Below are positions 1-8,208 of a stretch of 64,000 nt of DNA, piece by piece. The position numbers were made by a program, and so were the translations under genes. Every line of letters begins with the position of its first letter. The stretch's first letter is position 1. The stretch comes from Oharaeibacter diazotrophicus (lineage in GTDB: Bacteria > Pseudomonadota > Alphaproteobacteria > Rhizobiales > Pleomorphomonadaceae), in contig NZ_SNXY01000006.1 in the NCBI RefSeq assembly GCF_004362745.1, forward strand, positions 186,001 to 250,000, read 5' to 3'. A model generated the notes under the pieces. That model ran no database searches, had not been told where the DNA came from, and saw only the letters and a list, made by a program, of their open reading frames with translations.

Positions 1-149
1 AGTACGGCGCGGGCGTCGTAGCGGCGCACCCGCACCTTGTTGGAGCCCTCGGCCGCGATGAGGCCGTCGACGAAGCGGTCGGCGGACGCGACCGCGTCGC
101 GCCACCCTTCGCCGACGACCAGGAACTTGCGTTCGATCTCGATCGCCAT
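1..149 (-). CDS. CYTH-domain protein, 5' part only
   Basis: The first 49 codons of a gene on the minus strand that runs off the window edge. The start MAIEIERKFLV carries the ExExK signature (E4, E6, K8) that binds metal and triphosphate in the CYTH / triphosphate tunnel metalloenzyme superfamily (class IV adenylate cyclases, thiamine triphosphatases, inorganic triphosphatases). A further basic stretch (KVRVRRYDAR) fits the second strand of the tunnel. The rest of the domain, and any CHAD domain behind it, lies outside the window, so the substrate cannot be told. It starts 10 bases after the stop of the small gene upstream, so the two are probably cotranscribed. Confidence 0.85.
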   Translation of the reverse strand, partial: MAIEIERKFLVVGEGWRDAVASADRFVDGLIAAEGSNKVRVRRYDARAV

Positions 150-159
150 GGCCGGAGCC

Positions 160-477
160 TCAGACGGCCGCGACCTCCGCGCCGGATCCTTCGGCGGACT
201 TGGCCTTGTCCTTGCGGCGGGCCTTCTTCGCCTTGACCGGCTCCTCGGCCGCGGCCTCTTCGACCACGACCGTCTCGACGACGACCGCCGATTCGGCGAC
301 CGCCGCCGGAGCCGCCGCGGCCTCTTCGGCCCGGCGCAGCACGGCCACCGCCGCCGCCGCGCCCGCCTCGAGCGCCGCCGCCCAGGCTTCGCGGACCAGC
401 GGCGAGGCGAGCATCGCCTCGACCAGCTCGGCGGACGGCGCCGCCGCGTGCTTGTGCTTCTTCGAACCCTTGCCCAT
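160..477 (-). CDS. small Ala/Lys-rich protein of unknown function
   Basis: Encodes 105 residues. The ATG at 477 is chosen because ACGGAGG lies five bases before it; an in-frame GTG 15 bases upstream lacks such a site. The protein begins with a basic patch (MGKGSKKHKH), then an Ala/Glu-rich, probably helical middle, and ends with a Lys/Arg-rich stretch (KAKKARRKDKAK) and an acidic tail. No known domain is recognised. It lies 10 bases before a CYTH gene, and CYTH proteins are often linked to polyphosphate. The Ala-rich helix plus basic tail recalls polyphosphate- or DNA-binding phasin-like tails, but that is only a guess. Open frames also exist on the other strand here; this one is preferred for its ribosome site and operon spacing. 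Confidence 0.6.
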   Translation of the reverse strand: MGKGSKKHKHAAAPSAELVEAMLASPLVREAWAAALEAGAAAAVAVLRRAEEAAAAPAAVAESAVVVETVVVEEAAAEEPVKAKKARRKDKAKSAEGSGAEVAAV

Positions 478-589
478 GTCGGCCTCCGTCACGGAAATGT
501 CATATGGAAGCCTGTCTGGCGGTCGGCCTTGTCACAATCAAGCAGTGCCTCGCGAATGGGCACGGGGATGAACGATTCCTCCCCATCCG

Positions 590-610
590 CGTGGAACGGA
601 CCGTTCCACG
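590..610. other. perfect 10-bp inverted repeat
   Basis: CGTGGAACGG and its exact complement flank a single A. It lies between the end of the M81 peptidase gene (642) and the small gene starting at 477. It could be an operator for the latter gene or a hairpin at the end of the peptide-transport transcript. No T-run follows on either strand, so an intrinsic terminator is unlikely. Confidence 0.45.
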
Positions 611-641
611 GGGGTGATCCGGACGCGTCGCCGCCGCGTCG

Positions 642-2150
642 TCAGGCGGGCATCTCGTCGCGGTCGAGCGGCCAGAGCGGCCGCGGTGCCTTGACGTAGG
701 GCCGCCGGGCCGCCTGCGGAGTGGCGAGGGCGCCGCTGTCGCAGACGACGACGGTGCTGGCGATCGGCTCGAAGGCGGCGCGGAAGTGCTGCATCGACTT
801 CAGGGCGAGCACCTTGCGGCGGGTCGGGTCGATGCCGAAGGCGGCGAGCTGCTGGCGGTCGAGCATCTGCTCGGCCTCGGTGACGACCAGGATGTCGATG
901 CCGCCGACGCGGAACACCGCGGTCGGCCCGAGATTGCCGTGGATGCCGCCGAGGATCGGGCCGTCGCCGAGATAGACGCCGTCGGAGAGGTGGCGGATCC
1001 GGCCGGTGAGGATCAGCGGACCGCCGCCGAAGGACGGGTCGTTCTTGCCGCCGATCGCCACGGTCACGACGTCGCCGACCGCGTGCCGGTGCAGGAGGGC
1101 GGCGGCCTCCGGGTCGATCACGGGGGCGAAGACGGCGTCCTCGAGCCGGGCGTCGATCATCGCCTCCAAGAGCGCGGTGGCGTCGCCATAGGCGCCGGCG
1201 CCGGGATTGTCGGCGTAGTCGGCGATGACGAAGGGGCCTTCGGCGGTGTCGGCGTCGCGCGCCCGCGCCGCCGCGGCCTCCACGGTGAGGAAGTCGTTGG
1301 CGACCTCGAATCGGCCGGCCCAGATCCGGTCGGCGAGGCCCTCGGCGATGGCGCGGGCGCGCTCGGCGGCGCCGGGCACGGCGGTGTCGTGGGTGACGAG
1401 CACGGTCGGGCCGACGATCGCGGTGTCGGCCTCGGCGAAGCCTGCGTTGATCGAGACGGCGAGGATGCCGGGCTCGGCCTCGTGGGCGCGGGCGTCGGCA
1501 TAGAGCGCGGCGGTGACCGGCACGTCGGTGCGCCCGGCGTTGGCCTCCTCGAGCATCGGACGGTGGGCGCGGAGCGTGCGCGGCTTCGCCGTGCCGCGCA
1601 TCGCCGCGTCGAGGATGCGGCCGGCGTGGCGGCCGGTCTCGCGCATGTCGACGTGCGGATAGGTCTTGTAGGAGACGAAGGCGTCGCCGTGCGCCATCAT
1701 CGCCGGCGAGGCCATGGCGTGGAGGTCGAGCGTCACGGCGATCGGCAGGTCCGGGCCGACGACGGCGCGCAGCCGCACCAGTAGCTCGCCCTCGCCGTCG
1801 TCGGAGAAGGTGGTGACCATCGAGCCGTGCAGGCCGAGCAGGATGCCGTCGATCTCGTCCTTCAGCCGGCTCGCCGCCGACACGATCAGCCCGGCGATGT
1901 GGTCGAACGCCTCGCGCGAGACCGGCGCGCCCGGCGTGGCGTGGGCGCTGACCACGTGGGTCACGGTCCAGCCGGCCTCGCGGCCGGCGTCGAGGAAGCC
2001 GGCGATCTCGGTGTTGGCGTCGCCGAGCTCGGCGATCGCCGCGTCGCCCTCCTTCAGGATGTTGACCTCGAAGGCGCGCAGGTCGGTGACGCCCTTCTTG
2101 AAGGTGTTGCTCTCGTGGATGAACTCGGCGGTGAGCACGTGGAAGGTCAT
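642..2150 (-). CDS. M81 family metallopeptidase (MlrC-like)
   Basis: 502 residues, the usual length for this family, named after MlrC, the peptidase that finishes microcystin breakdown in sphingomonads. Visible conserved blocks are HESNTF at 12-17, GLHGSM at 106-111, TLDLHA at 140-145 and YKTYPHVDMRETG at 161-173; the His and Asp residues in these blocks are the expected metal ligands. The N-terminal half is the M81 catalytic domain (DUF1485) and the rest the MlrC C-terminal domain. Family members in Hyphomicrobiales are mostly uncharacterised and commonly sit with peptide ABC importers. Here it is the last gene of such an operon: its ATG overlaps the stop of the upstream ATPase gene. Likely role: cytoplasmic cleavage of an imported peptide or amide. 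Confidence 0.9.
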   Translation of the reverse strand: MTFHVLTAEFIHESNTFKKGVTDLRAFEVNILKEGDAAIAELGDANTEIAGFLDAGREAGWTVTHVVSAHATPGAPVSREAFDHIAGLIVSAASRLKDEIDGILLGLHGSMVTTFSDDGEGELLVRLRAVVGPDLPIAVTLDLHAMASPAMMAHGDAFVSYKTYPHVDMRETGRHAGRILDAAMRGTAKPRTLRAHRPMLEEANAGRTDVPVTAALYADARAHEAEPGILAVSINAGFAEADTAIVGPTVLVTHDTAVPGAAERARAIAEGLADRIWAGRFEVANDFLTVEAAAARARDADTAEGPFVIADYADNPGAGAYGDATALLEAMIDARLEDAVFAPVIDPEAAALLHRHAVGDVVTVAIGGKNDPSFGGGPLILTGRIRHLSDGVYLGDGPILGGIHGNLGPTAVFRVGGIDILVVTEAEQMLDRQQLAAFGIDPTRRKVLALKSMQHFRAAFEPIASTVVVCDSGALATPQAARRPYVKAPRPLWPLDRDEMPA

Positions 2151-3115
2151 CGGGGGGCGTCCGTGTCGAGGGGGAAGTGGCAGGCGACGGCGTGGCCGTC
2201 GGGCGCGGCGGCGAGCGCCGGCGGCACGGCGCGGCAGCGCTCGGCGGCGCGCGGGCAGCGCGCGGCGAAGGCGCAGCCGGCCGGCAGGGCATAGGGCGAG
2301 GGGATCTCGCCCGTGAGCGCGGTCAGCGTCCGCCGCTTCGCCGGATCGGGCGGGAAGGAGCTGTCCATCAGCGCGCGGGTGTAGGGATGGCGCGGCGCGG
2401 TCCCGGCGGTCGGCAGCACCTCGACGACGGCGCCGAGATACATCACCACGATGCGCGAGCAGAAGTAGCGCACCAGTCCGAGGTCGTGGGAGATGAAGAG
2501 ATAGGTCAGCCCCATCTCGCGGCGCAGCCGCTCGAGCAGCGCCACGATCTGCGCCTGGATCGAGACGTCGAGCGAGGCGGTCGGCTCGTCGAGGACGACG
2601 AGGTCCGGGTGGAGCGCGAGCGCCCGCGCGATGCCGGCGCGCTGCCGCTGGCCGCCGGAGAGCTGGTGCGGATAGGCGGTCGCGAGGCCGCGCGGCAGGC
2701 CGACGGCGTCGAGCAGCTCGTCGATCCGGCCGGCGGGGACGGCGAGACCCTGGGCGCGGAACGGCTCGGCGAGCACGTCGGCGAGGCGCCAGCGCGGGTC
2801 GAGGCTGGAATAGGGATCCTGGAACACCATCGCCATCTTGCGGCGGACGGCGCGCAGCGCCCGCGGCGCCAGGGCGCCGAGGTCGGTGCCCTCGAAGGCG
2901 ACGGTGCCGGCGCTCGGCTCGACGAGGCGCAGCACCAGCCGGGCGAGAGTGGACTTGCCGCAGCCGGATTCGCCGACGACGCCGACGATCTCGCCGCGCC
3001 GGATCTCGAGCGAGACGTCGTTGACCGCGGTCATGGCGCGTGCCTTGCGGCCGAAGCCGGCGGGCGTCTCGAAGCGGCGGGTCAGGCCGCGGATCGCGAC
3101 CAGCGGCTCAGCCAT
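2147..3115 (-). CDS. peptide ABC transporter ATP-binding protein (DppF/OppF type)
   Basis: 322 residues. Walker A GESGCGKS at 48-55, the signature LSGGQRQR, a Walker B ending in LDEPT, and the oligopeptide/dipeptide C-terminal extension with the paired Cys motif (CAFAARCPRA). This is the second ATPase of the importer; DppD/DppF-type ATPases work as a heterodimer on the inner face of the membrane. The start overlaps the end of the preceding ATPase gene by 8 bases, and its end overlaps the M81 gene by 4, so all are translationally coupled. Substrate specificity is set by the binding protein and cannot be read here. Confidence 0.93.
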   Translation of the reverse strand: MAEPLVAIRGLTRRFETPAGFGRKARAMTAVNDVSLEIRRGEIVGVVGESGCGKSTLARLVLRLVEPSAGTVAFEGTDLGALAPRALRAVRRKMAMVFQDPYSSLDPRWRLADVLAEPFRAQGLAVPAGRIDELLDAVGLPRGLATAYPHQLSGGQRQRAGIARALALHPDLVVLDEPTASLDVSIQAQIVALLERLRREMGLTYLFISHDLGLVRYFCSRIVVMYLGAVVEVLPTAGTAPRHPYTRALMDSSFPPDPAKRRTLTALTGEIPSPYALPAGCAFAARCPRAAERCRAVPPALAAAPDGHAVACHFPLDTDAPR

Positions 3116-4067
3116 GGTCGGCCTCCGCGGGATTGTGGCAGGCGAGCCGGCCGCCGGCGTCCGGCAGCAGCGGGGGCACGGTGACGGCGCAGGCCGCGAG
3201 GGCGCGCGGGCAGCGCGGGTGGAAGCGGCAGCCGGCCGGATAGCGCGAGGCCACCGGCACCGCGCCGGGAATGCCGGCGAGGGCGCCCGGCGCCATCCCC
3301 TCGCGCGGGATGCAGTCGATCAGGGCGCGGGTGTAGGGGTGGCGCGGCGCGGCGAACAGCGGGCGCACCGTGCGCGCCTCCGCGAGCCGGCCGGCGTAGA
3401 GCACGGCGACGTCGTCGCAGACCTGCGCGACCACGCCCATGTCGTGGGTGATCAGCACGAGGCCGAGGCCGCGCTCGGCGACGAGGGCGGCGAGGAGCTG
3501 GACGATCTGGGCCTGGACGGTGACGTCGAGCGCCGTGGTCGGCTCGTCGGCGACGATCAGGTCCGGGTCGCCGGCGAGCGCCATGGCGATCACCACGCGC
3601 TGCTTCATGCCGCCGGAGAGCTGGTGCGGATAGGCCTCGCAGACGGCGGCGGCGTCGGGGATGCGCATCCGCGTCAGGAGGTCGACCGTGCGCGCCCGGG
3701 CGGCGCGGCGGTCGAGCCCGAGGTGCAGGCGCGAGACGATGTCGACCTGCTCGCCGATGCGGTGGACCGGGTCGAGCGCCGTCATCGGGTTCTGGGTGAC
3801 GAAGCCGATGCGGCGGCCGTGCAGGCGGCGCAGCGCCGGCTCGGGCAGGCCGACGAGGTCGGTGCCGTCGAACACGACGCGGCCGGCGGTGACCGCGCCG
3901 CCGACCAGCGGCAGGAGGCCGGTGACGGCGAGGGCGGTCAGCGACTTGCCGGACCCGCTCTCGCCGACGATGCCGAGGATGCGGCCGCGCTCGACCGTGA
4001 AGCCGACGCCCTCGACGGCGTCGATGCCGCCGATGCGGATGGAGAGGTTCTCGACCGCGAGCAGCAT
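3108..4067 (-). CDS. peptide ABC transporter ATP-binding protein (DppD/OppD type)
   Basis: 319 residues. Walker A GESGSGKS at 35-42, the signature motif LSGGMKQR, Walker B ending VADEPTTALD, and a C-terminal oligopeptide-transporter extension (CRFHPRCPRA). It pairs with the ATPase encoded immediately downstream. One base separates its ATG from the stop of the preceding permease gene, consistent with one polycistronic message reading dppB-C-D-F and then the M81 peptidase. Confidence 0.93.
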   Translation of the reverse strand: MLLAVENLSIRIGGIDAVEGVGFTVERGRILGIVGESGSGKSLTALAVTGLLPLVGGAVTAGRVVFDGTDLVGLPEPALRRLHGRRIGFVTQNPMTALDPVHRIGEQVDIVSRLHLGLDRRAARARTVDLLTRMRIPDAAAVCEAYPHQLSGGMKQRVVIAMALAGDPDLIVADEPTTALDVTVQAQIVQLLAALVAERGLGLVLITHDMGVVAQVCDDVAVLYAGRLAEARTVRPLFAAPRHPYTRALIDCIPREGMAPGALAGIPGAVPVASRYPAGCRFHPRCPRALAACAVTVPPLLPDAGGRLACHNPAEADHG

Positions 4068-4068
4068 G

Positions 4069-4917
4069 TCAGGCCATCCTCGGGCGCGAGCGGACGTCCA
4101 TCGCCCGGACCAGGGCGTCGCCGAACAGGTTGATGGCGACGACGGTGATCGCGACGGCGAGGCCGGGGAACAGGATGATGCCGGGCGCCTTGAACAGCTG
4201 CGCCGTACCCGACGACATCATCGAGCCCCAACTCGGCGTCGGCGGCTGGGCGCCGAGGCCGAAGTAGCCGAGGGTGGCCTCGAGGATGATGGCGTCGCCG
4301 GTGGCGAGCATGCCGGCCACCAGCACCGGCGTCAGCGTGTTCGGCACCAGGTGGCGCATCAGGATGAAGCCGTCGGAGCCGCCGAGGCTGCGGGCGGCCT
4401 CGACGAAGGTCTCCGACTTCAGCGCCATGATCTGGCCGCGGGCGAGGCGGGCGAACTGGGCGAGATAGGCGACGCCGATCGCCGCCAGCGTGCCGGTGAC
4501 GCCCGGCCCGACGATCGCGACCAGGATCAGCGCGATCAGGATCTCGGGGAAGGACCACGTCAGGTCGACCGTGACGGTGACCGCCCGGTCGAAGCGGCCG
4601 CCGAAATAGCCGGCGGCGGCGCCGAGGATCATGCCGACCGTGACCGACACGCCGATCGCCACCGCCGAGACGCTGAGCGAGGTGCGCGCGCCGTAGAGCA
4701 GGCGGGTCAGGAGGTCGCGGCCGAACTCGTCGGTGCCGAGCCAGTGGGCGGCCTCGGGGCCGCGGAAGGCCTGCGACAGCGCCTGGGCGTCGTAGGCGTA
4801 GGGCGACACGAGCGGCGCGAACACCGCACCCGCGACCACCGCGACCAGCCAACCGGCCGACAGCGCGCCCTTCGGCGTCGACAGGGCCGCGGCGAGGGTG
4901 GAGAGCGCCTCCCTCAC
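4069..4917 (-). CDS. peptide ABC transporter permease (DppC/OppC type)
   Basis: 282 residues from a GTG start at 4917 that overlaps the stop of the upstream permease (GTGA). The frame stays open far upstream, but the longer reading is Arg/Pro-rich antisense-like sequence. From VVREALS onward the product has the N-terminal DppC segment, GTDEFGRDLLTRLLYGAR just after the first membrane helix, and the EAA-loop region EAARSLGGSDGFILMRHLVPN that contacts the ATPase. About six membrane helices are expected. It forms the membrane channel with the DppB-type permease. Confidence 0.92.
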   Translation of the reverse strand: MREALSTLAAALSTPKGALSAGWLVAVVAGAVFAPLVSPYAYDAQALSQAFRGPEAAHWLGTDEFGRDLLTRLLYGARTSLSVSAVAIGVSVTVGMILGAAAGYFGGRFDRAVTVTVDLTWSFPEILIALILVAIVGPGVTGTLAAIGVAYLAQFARLARGQIMALKSETFVEAARSLGGSDGFILMRHLVPNTLTPVLVAGMLATGDAIILEATLGYFGLGAQPPTPSWGSMMSSGTAQLFKAPGIILFPGLAVAITVVAINLFGDALVRAMDVRSRPRMA

Positions 4918-5840
4918 GACAGCGCCGCCCGGACCCGGGGGTCCATCGCCGCCTGGACGAGGTCGCCGGCGAGCGTGCCGAGCATCACCGCGACGGCGAG
5001 CATCAGGAGGCAGGCCTGGACGACCGGATAGTCGTGCTGGTTCAGCGCCTTGATCAACGTGGTGCCGAGGCCCGGGCGGGCGAACACCACCTCGACGGTG
5101 ACCGAGCCGCCGAGGATCCAGCCGATCCGGAGCGCGAGGATGGTGACGACCGGGATCATGGCGTGGCGCAGCACGTGGGCGAAGCGGATGCGGGCGGGCG
5201 ACAGGCCCTTGGCGTGGAGCAGCATGACGAAGTCGCGGGTACCGGCCTCGATCATGGCGACGCGGGTGACGCGGGCGACCAGCGCCGTGCCGCCGAGCCC
5301 GACGGTGAGCACCGGCAGCACGAGGCTCGACCAGGTGCGCGCGCCGGAGACCGGGAACCAGCCGAGCGAGACCGAGAAGATCAGGATCAGGATCAGCCCG
5401 AGCCAGAAGCCGGGCAGGGTGGAGCCGAGGAGCACGCCGGCCATGATCGCCTGATCCGGCCAGCGGTCGCGGAAGCGGGCGGCGAGGATGCCGAGCCCGA
5501 TGCCGACCACGGTGGAGAACAGGATCGCGAGGCCGCCGAGCGTCAGCGAATGCGGCAGCGCCTGCGCCACGATCTCGGCGACCGGCCGCCGCCCGACGAT
5601 GGCGGTGCCGAGGTCGCCGGTCAGCACCTTGCCGAGCCAGATCGCGTATTGCACCGGCAGCGGCCGGTCGAGCCCGTAGCGCGCCTCGATCGCGGCGCGG
5701 TCGGAGGCGGACGAGCCGACCTTCATCAGGTTGTCGACCGGGTCGCCCGGGATCAGGTGGATGATCAGGAAGATCACCACGGAGACGGCCAGGAAGACCG
5801 GTATCAGCGCCGCCAGACGGCGGATGGTGTAGGCGAGCAT
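4914..5840 (-). CDS. peptide ABC transporter permease (DppB/OppB type)
   Basis: 308 residues, starting MLAYTIRRLAALIPV, the standard N-terminus of this family. The motif LIPGDPVD at about 30-37 and the periplasmic YGLDRPLPVQY are diagnostic, and a cytoplasmic EAA loop (DFVMLLHAKGLSPARIRFAHV) docks with the ATPases. No good Shine-Dalgarno site precedes the ATG at 5840. Upstream lies a 700-base spacer rich in palindromic repeats that separates this gene from the binding-protein gene on the same strand. Confidence 0.92.
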   Translation of the reverse strand: MLAYTIRRLAALIPVFLAVSVVIFLIIHLIPGDPVDNLMKVGSSASDRAAIEARYGLDRPLPVQYAIWLGKVLTGDLGTAIVGRRPVAEIVAQALPHSLTLGGLAILFSTVVGIGLGILAARFRDRWPDQAIMAGVLLGSTLPGFWLGLILILIFSVSLGWFPVSGARTWSSLVLPVLTVGLGGTALVARVTRVAMIEAGTRDFVMLLHAKGLSPARIRFAHVLRHAMIPVVTILALRIGWILGGSVTVEVVFARPGLGTTLIKALNQHDYPVVQACLLMLAVAVMLGTLAGDLVQAAMDPRVRAALS

Positions 5841-5970
5841 CGCCGCGGGGTCCGTGGCTGGCGGGACGGGGGTGGGGGCAGGGCACGGGAGCGCCTTGCC
5901 CGGGATCGTGCGGGTGCCGGATCGCGCGACGGCGCGCCGCCGGCCGGTGTTCGGACGCGGCCGACGCCGC
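5841..5970. other. spacer before the permease gene, nothing recognised
   Basis: This stretch before the DppB-type gene (minus strand) shows no convincing promoter or Shine-Dalgarno sequence and no credible reading frame. Confidence 0.4.
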
Positions 5971-5977
5971 CACCCAT

Positions 5978-6137
5978 CCTTCCCCTCAGGGGAAGGTGGC
6001 CGGCCGGCAGGCCGGTCGGAAGGGGTCGCGGTTCCGTCTTCCGTTCGGCATGGCGTTCCTCCGGCGAGCGCGGCGATCGACGCCCGGCCCGACCCCTTCC
6101 GCCGCGCTCCGCTCGGCACCTTCCCCTGAGGGGAAGG
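5978..6137. repeat. large imperfect inverted repeat with palindromic ends
   Basis: The two ends are near-identical 19-base palindromes (CCTTCCCCTCAGGGGAAGG at 5978-5996 and its match at 6119-6137). The inner flanks continue as complements (GGAAGGGGTC on one side, GACCCCTTCC on the other). The RNA would fold into a long arm with two terminal hairpins. The form is that of intergenic palindromic elements spread through many alphaproteobacterial genomes. Confidence 0.7.
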
Positions 6138-6210
6138 ATGAAGAGGAGCGTGGGGCCGGCCGTTGTTCCCAAGCCCGACACGGGGAGGGGCGGTGGAGCG
6201 AGGCGTCGGC

Positions 6211-6515
6211 CACTTCTACCCTCCCCCTCGTGGGGAGGGTCCGAGCGGAGCGAGGGGGTGGGGTGGCGCCGAGGTGTCGGCGTCGCGCCTCACGCCCGGC
6301 GACCCTCCCCGGCGCTCCACTGACCCTCCCGCGAGGGGAGGGTCAGTGGAGCGCGGGGCCGGCCACTCCTACCCTCCCCCTCGTGGGGAGGATCCGAGCG
6401 GAGCGAGGGGGTGGGGTGGCGCCGACGTTTTGCCGTCGCGCCCCACGCCCGGCGACCCTCCCCGGCGCTCCGCGCCGACCCTCCCACGAGGGGAGGGTCA
6501 GGGGAGCGTGGGGCC
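6211..6515. repeat. two tandem copies of a ~153-bp intergenic palindromic element
   Basis: Copies begin near 6211 and 6364. Each starts with the hairpin CCTCCCCCTCGTGGGGAGG, continues with a purine run (GAGCGGAGCGAGGGGGTGGGG), and ends in a second hairpin made of CGACCCTCCC and GGGAGGGTC arms. The second copy differs at scattered positions. The pattern GAGCG(G/A)AGCGAGGGGGTGGGG is familiar from repeated intergenic elements in Hyphomicrobiales. It lies between the binding-protein gene and the permease genes, where it may stabilise or attenuate the transcript. Confidence 0.75.
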
Positions 6516-6569
6516 GGCCGTTGCGCCGCCCTCCCGCGAGGGAGGCGCGGGAGCGCCTACCCCGATCCC

Positions 6570-8144
6570 TCAGTCCTTGGTGGCGATGTCCATCGCCAGC
6601 GAGGAGAAGAACGGCGTCTCCTCGTACTTCGGCAGTTCGATGCGCGTGTTGTTGTAGGCGATCGCGTCGACCGGCTGGTAGATCGGCGAGAACGGATACT
6701 GCGACAGCACGTATTCGTGGTAGGCGATGAAGTTGGCGGTGCGCTCCTCGCCGGTCTTCGACCCGGTCATCGCCTTGGTGCGCAGTTCCTCGGCCTTGGG
6801 GTCGTTGAACATCGACACGTTGGGGTAGCCGAGACGGTCGCCGCCGAAGAACCAGTCGATGATGTCGGCGTTGTCCCAGTCGTAGGAGCGGACCGCCGCC
6901 TGATGGCCGCCCTTCTTGTACTCGTCGCGGATCATCGAGGAATCGAAGGTGGTGATCGGCGCGTCGATGCCGACGGCCTTCAGCTGGGCCTGGACCACCT
7001 CGGTGAGGCGGCGGAACGAGCTGTCGGACTGGGTCCACAGCTGGATCTGCAGCGGCTTGCCGTCCTTGGTGCGGATGCCGTCGGCGCCCTTGACCCAGCC
7101 GGCCTCGTCGAGCAGCGCCTCGGCGCGCGCCGGATCGTAGGCGATCTTGTACTTCGGATCGACGTTGGCCTCGGCCAGCGAGGAGATCAGGAAGGTGTCG
7201 GCGACGGCGCCGACGCCGCCGTAGATCGAATCCAGGATCTCCTTCTGGTTGATCGCCTTGGCCGCGGCCTCGCGGACGCGGATGTCGGTGAACGGCTCCT
7301 TGGTGACGTTCATCACGAAATAGGCGACGTTCTGGCCCGGGCGGGTCAGGAGCGTCAGGTCGCTCTCCTTGGCGAGCTCGGCGCGGTAGTCGATCGGCAC
7401 GTTGAGCATGACGTCGACGCCGCCGGTCTTCATCTCGAGGAAGGCGGTGGAGTCCTCGGCGATCTCGCGGAAGATCGCGCGGTCGAACTTGGCCGGGCCG
7501 GGGTTGGACGAGATGTCCGAGCCCCAGGTGTAGTCGTCGTTGCGCACCAGCACCGTCTCCTGGCCGACGGTGAAGCTCTCCAGCTTGAACGGACCGGTGC
7601 CGATCGCGCCCTTGGCGGCGAAGTCGTCGCCGAGCGCGGCATAGGCCTTCGGCTCGACCACGCCCATGAAGGTGGACGAGAGATTGTAGAGGAGGTTCGG
7701 GTCCGGCGACTTCATGACGAACTTGACGGTGTGTTCGTCGATCACCTCGACCTTCTCGATCGAGGCCGTCATGTAGGCGCTCTCGGTCCCGGCGTAGAGC
7801 GGGATCCAGCCGGCGACGCTCGCCGCGGTGAAGGGCTCGCCGTTGTGGAACTTGACGCCCTTCTTCAGGTGGAAGGTCCAGGACATGCCGTCCGCGGCCT
7901 CCTCCCAGCTCTCGGCGAGGTGGGGGTGGTACTTGCGGTGGACGTCCATCTCGACGAGGCGGTCGTAGATGAGCTGGGTGGCGGCGTTGAGGTTGACGGC
8001 CTTGACCGGGTCGTAGCCCGGGGTGCCGACCTCGGAGGTGCCGAGCACGAAGGTGACGTCGCCCGCGAAGGCGGCGCCGGAGACGAGGATGGCCGCCGCG
8101 GCGACCGCACCCTTCAGGAAGTTGGACCTCATCCGATGGAACAT
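6570..8144 (-). CDS. peptide ABC transporter substrate-binding protein (SBP family 5)
   Basis: 524 residues. The ATG at 8144 is preferred over a GTG one codon upstream because GAGGAG then lies at normal spacing. A signal peptide (basic MFHRMRSNFLKG, then an Ala-rich core ending GAAFA) indicates periplasmic export. The body has the family-5 motif LAESWEEAADGMSWTFHLKKG at about 75-95, with KFHNGEPFTA following. This class binds di- and oligopeptides, and sometimes opines, nickel or glutathione. It lies 61 bases after the RpiR-type regulator gene on the same strand and, despite the long repeat-filled spacer, is the obvious partner of the downstream permeases. Confidence 0.92.
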   Translation of the reverse strand: MFHRMRSNFLKGAVAAAAILVSGAAFAGDVTFVLGTSEVGTPGYDPVKAVNLNAATQLIYDRLVEMDVHRKYHPHLAESWEEAADGMSWTFHLKKGVKFHNGEPFTAASVAGWIPLYAGTESAYMTASIEKVEVIDEHTVKFVMKSPDPNLLYNLSSTFMGVVEPKAYAALGDDFAAKGAIGTGPFKLESFTVGQETVLVRNDDYTWGSDISSNPGPAKFDRAIFREIAEDSTAFLEMKTGGVDVMLNVPIDYRAELAKESDLTLLTRPGQNVAYFVMNVTKEPFTDIRVREAAAKAINQKEILDSIYGGVGAVADTFLISSLAEANVDPKYKIAYDPARAEALLDEAGWVKGADGIRTKDGKPLQIQLWTQSDSSFRRLTEVVQAQLKAVGIDAPITTFDSSMIRDEYKKGGHQAAVRSYDWDNADIIDWFFGGDRLGYPNVSMFNDPKAEELRTKAMTGSKTGEERTANFIAYHEYVLSQYPFSPIYQPVDAIAYNNTRIELPKYEETPFFSSLAMDIATKD

Positions 8145-8208
8145 CACGATACTCCTCTGGCCGGTCTCTCGTTGTTTCTCGTCCGCGGCCCGCCGGCGGC
8201 CGCGGTCG

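Noticed and set aside
37-699. Open frame on the plus strand across the CYTH and small-protein genes
   Set aside because: Arg/Gly/Leu-rich composition without a ribosome site. The minus strand has the clear ExExK motif and operon spacing.
4918-5973. N-terminal extension of the DppC-type permease
   Set aside because: The extra residues are Arg/Pro/His-rich and overlap the DppB-type gene; the GTG at 4917 gives the normal length and coupling.
6163-6657. Open frames through the intergenic repeats
   Set aside because: They exist only because the repeats lack stops; the products are repeats of Pro/Arg/Gly and cross into a clear gene on the other strand.
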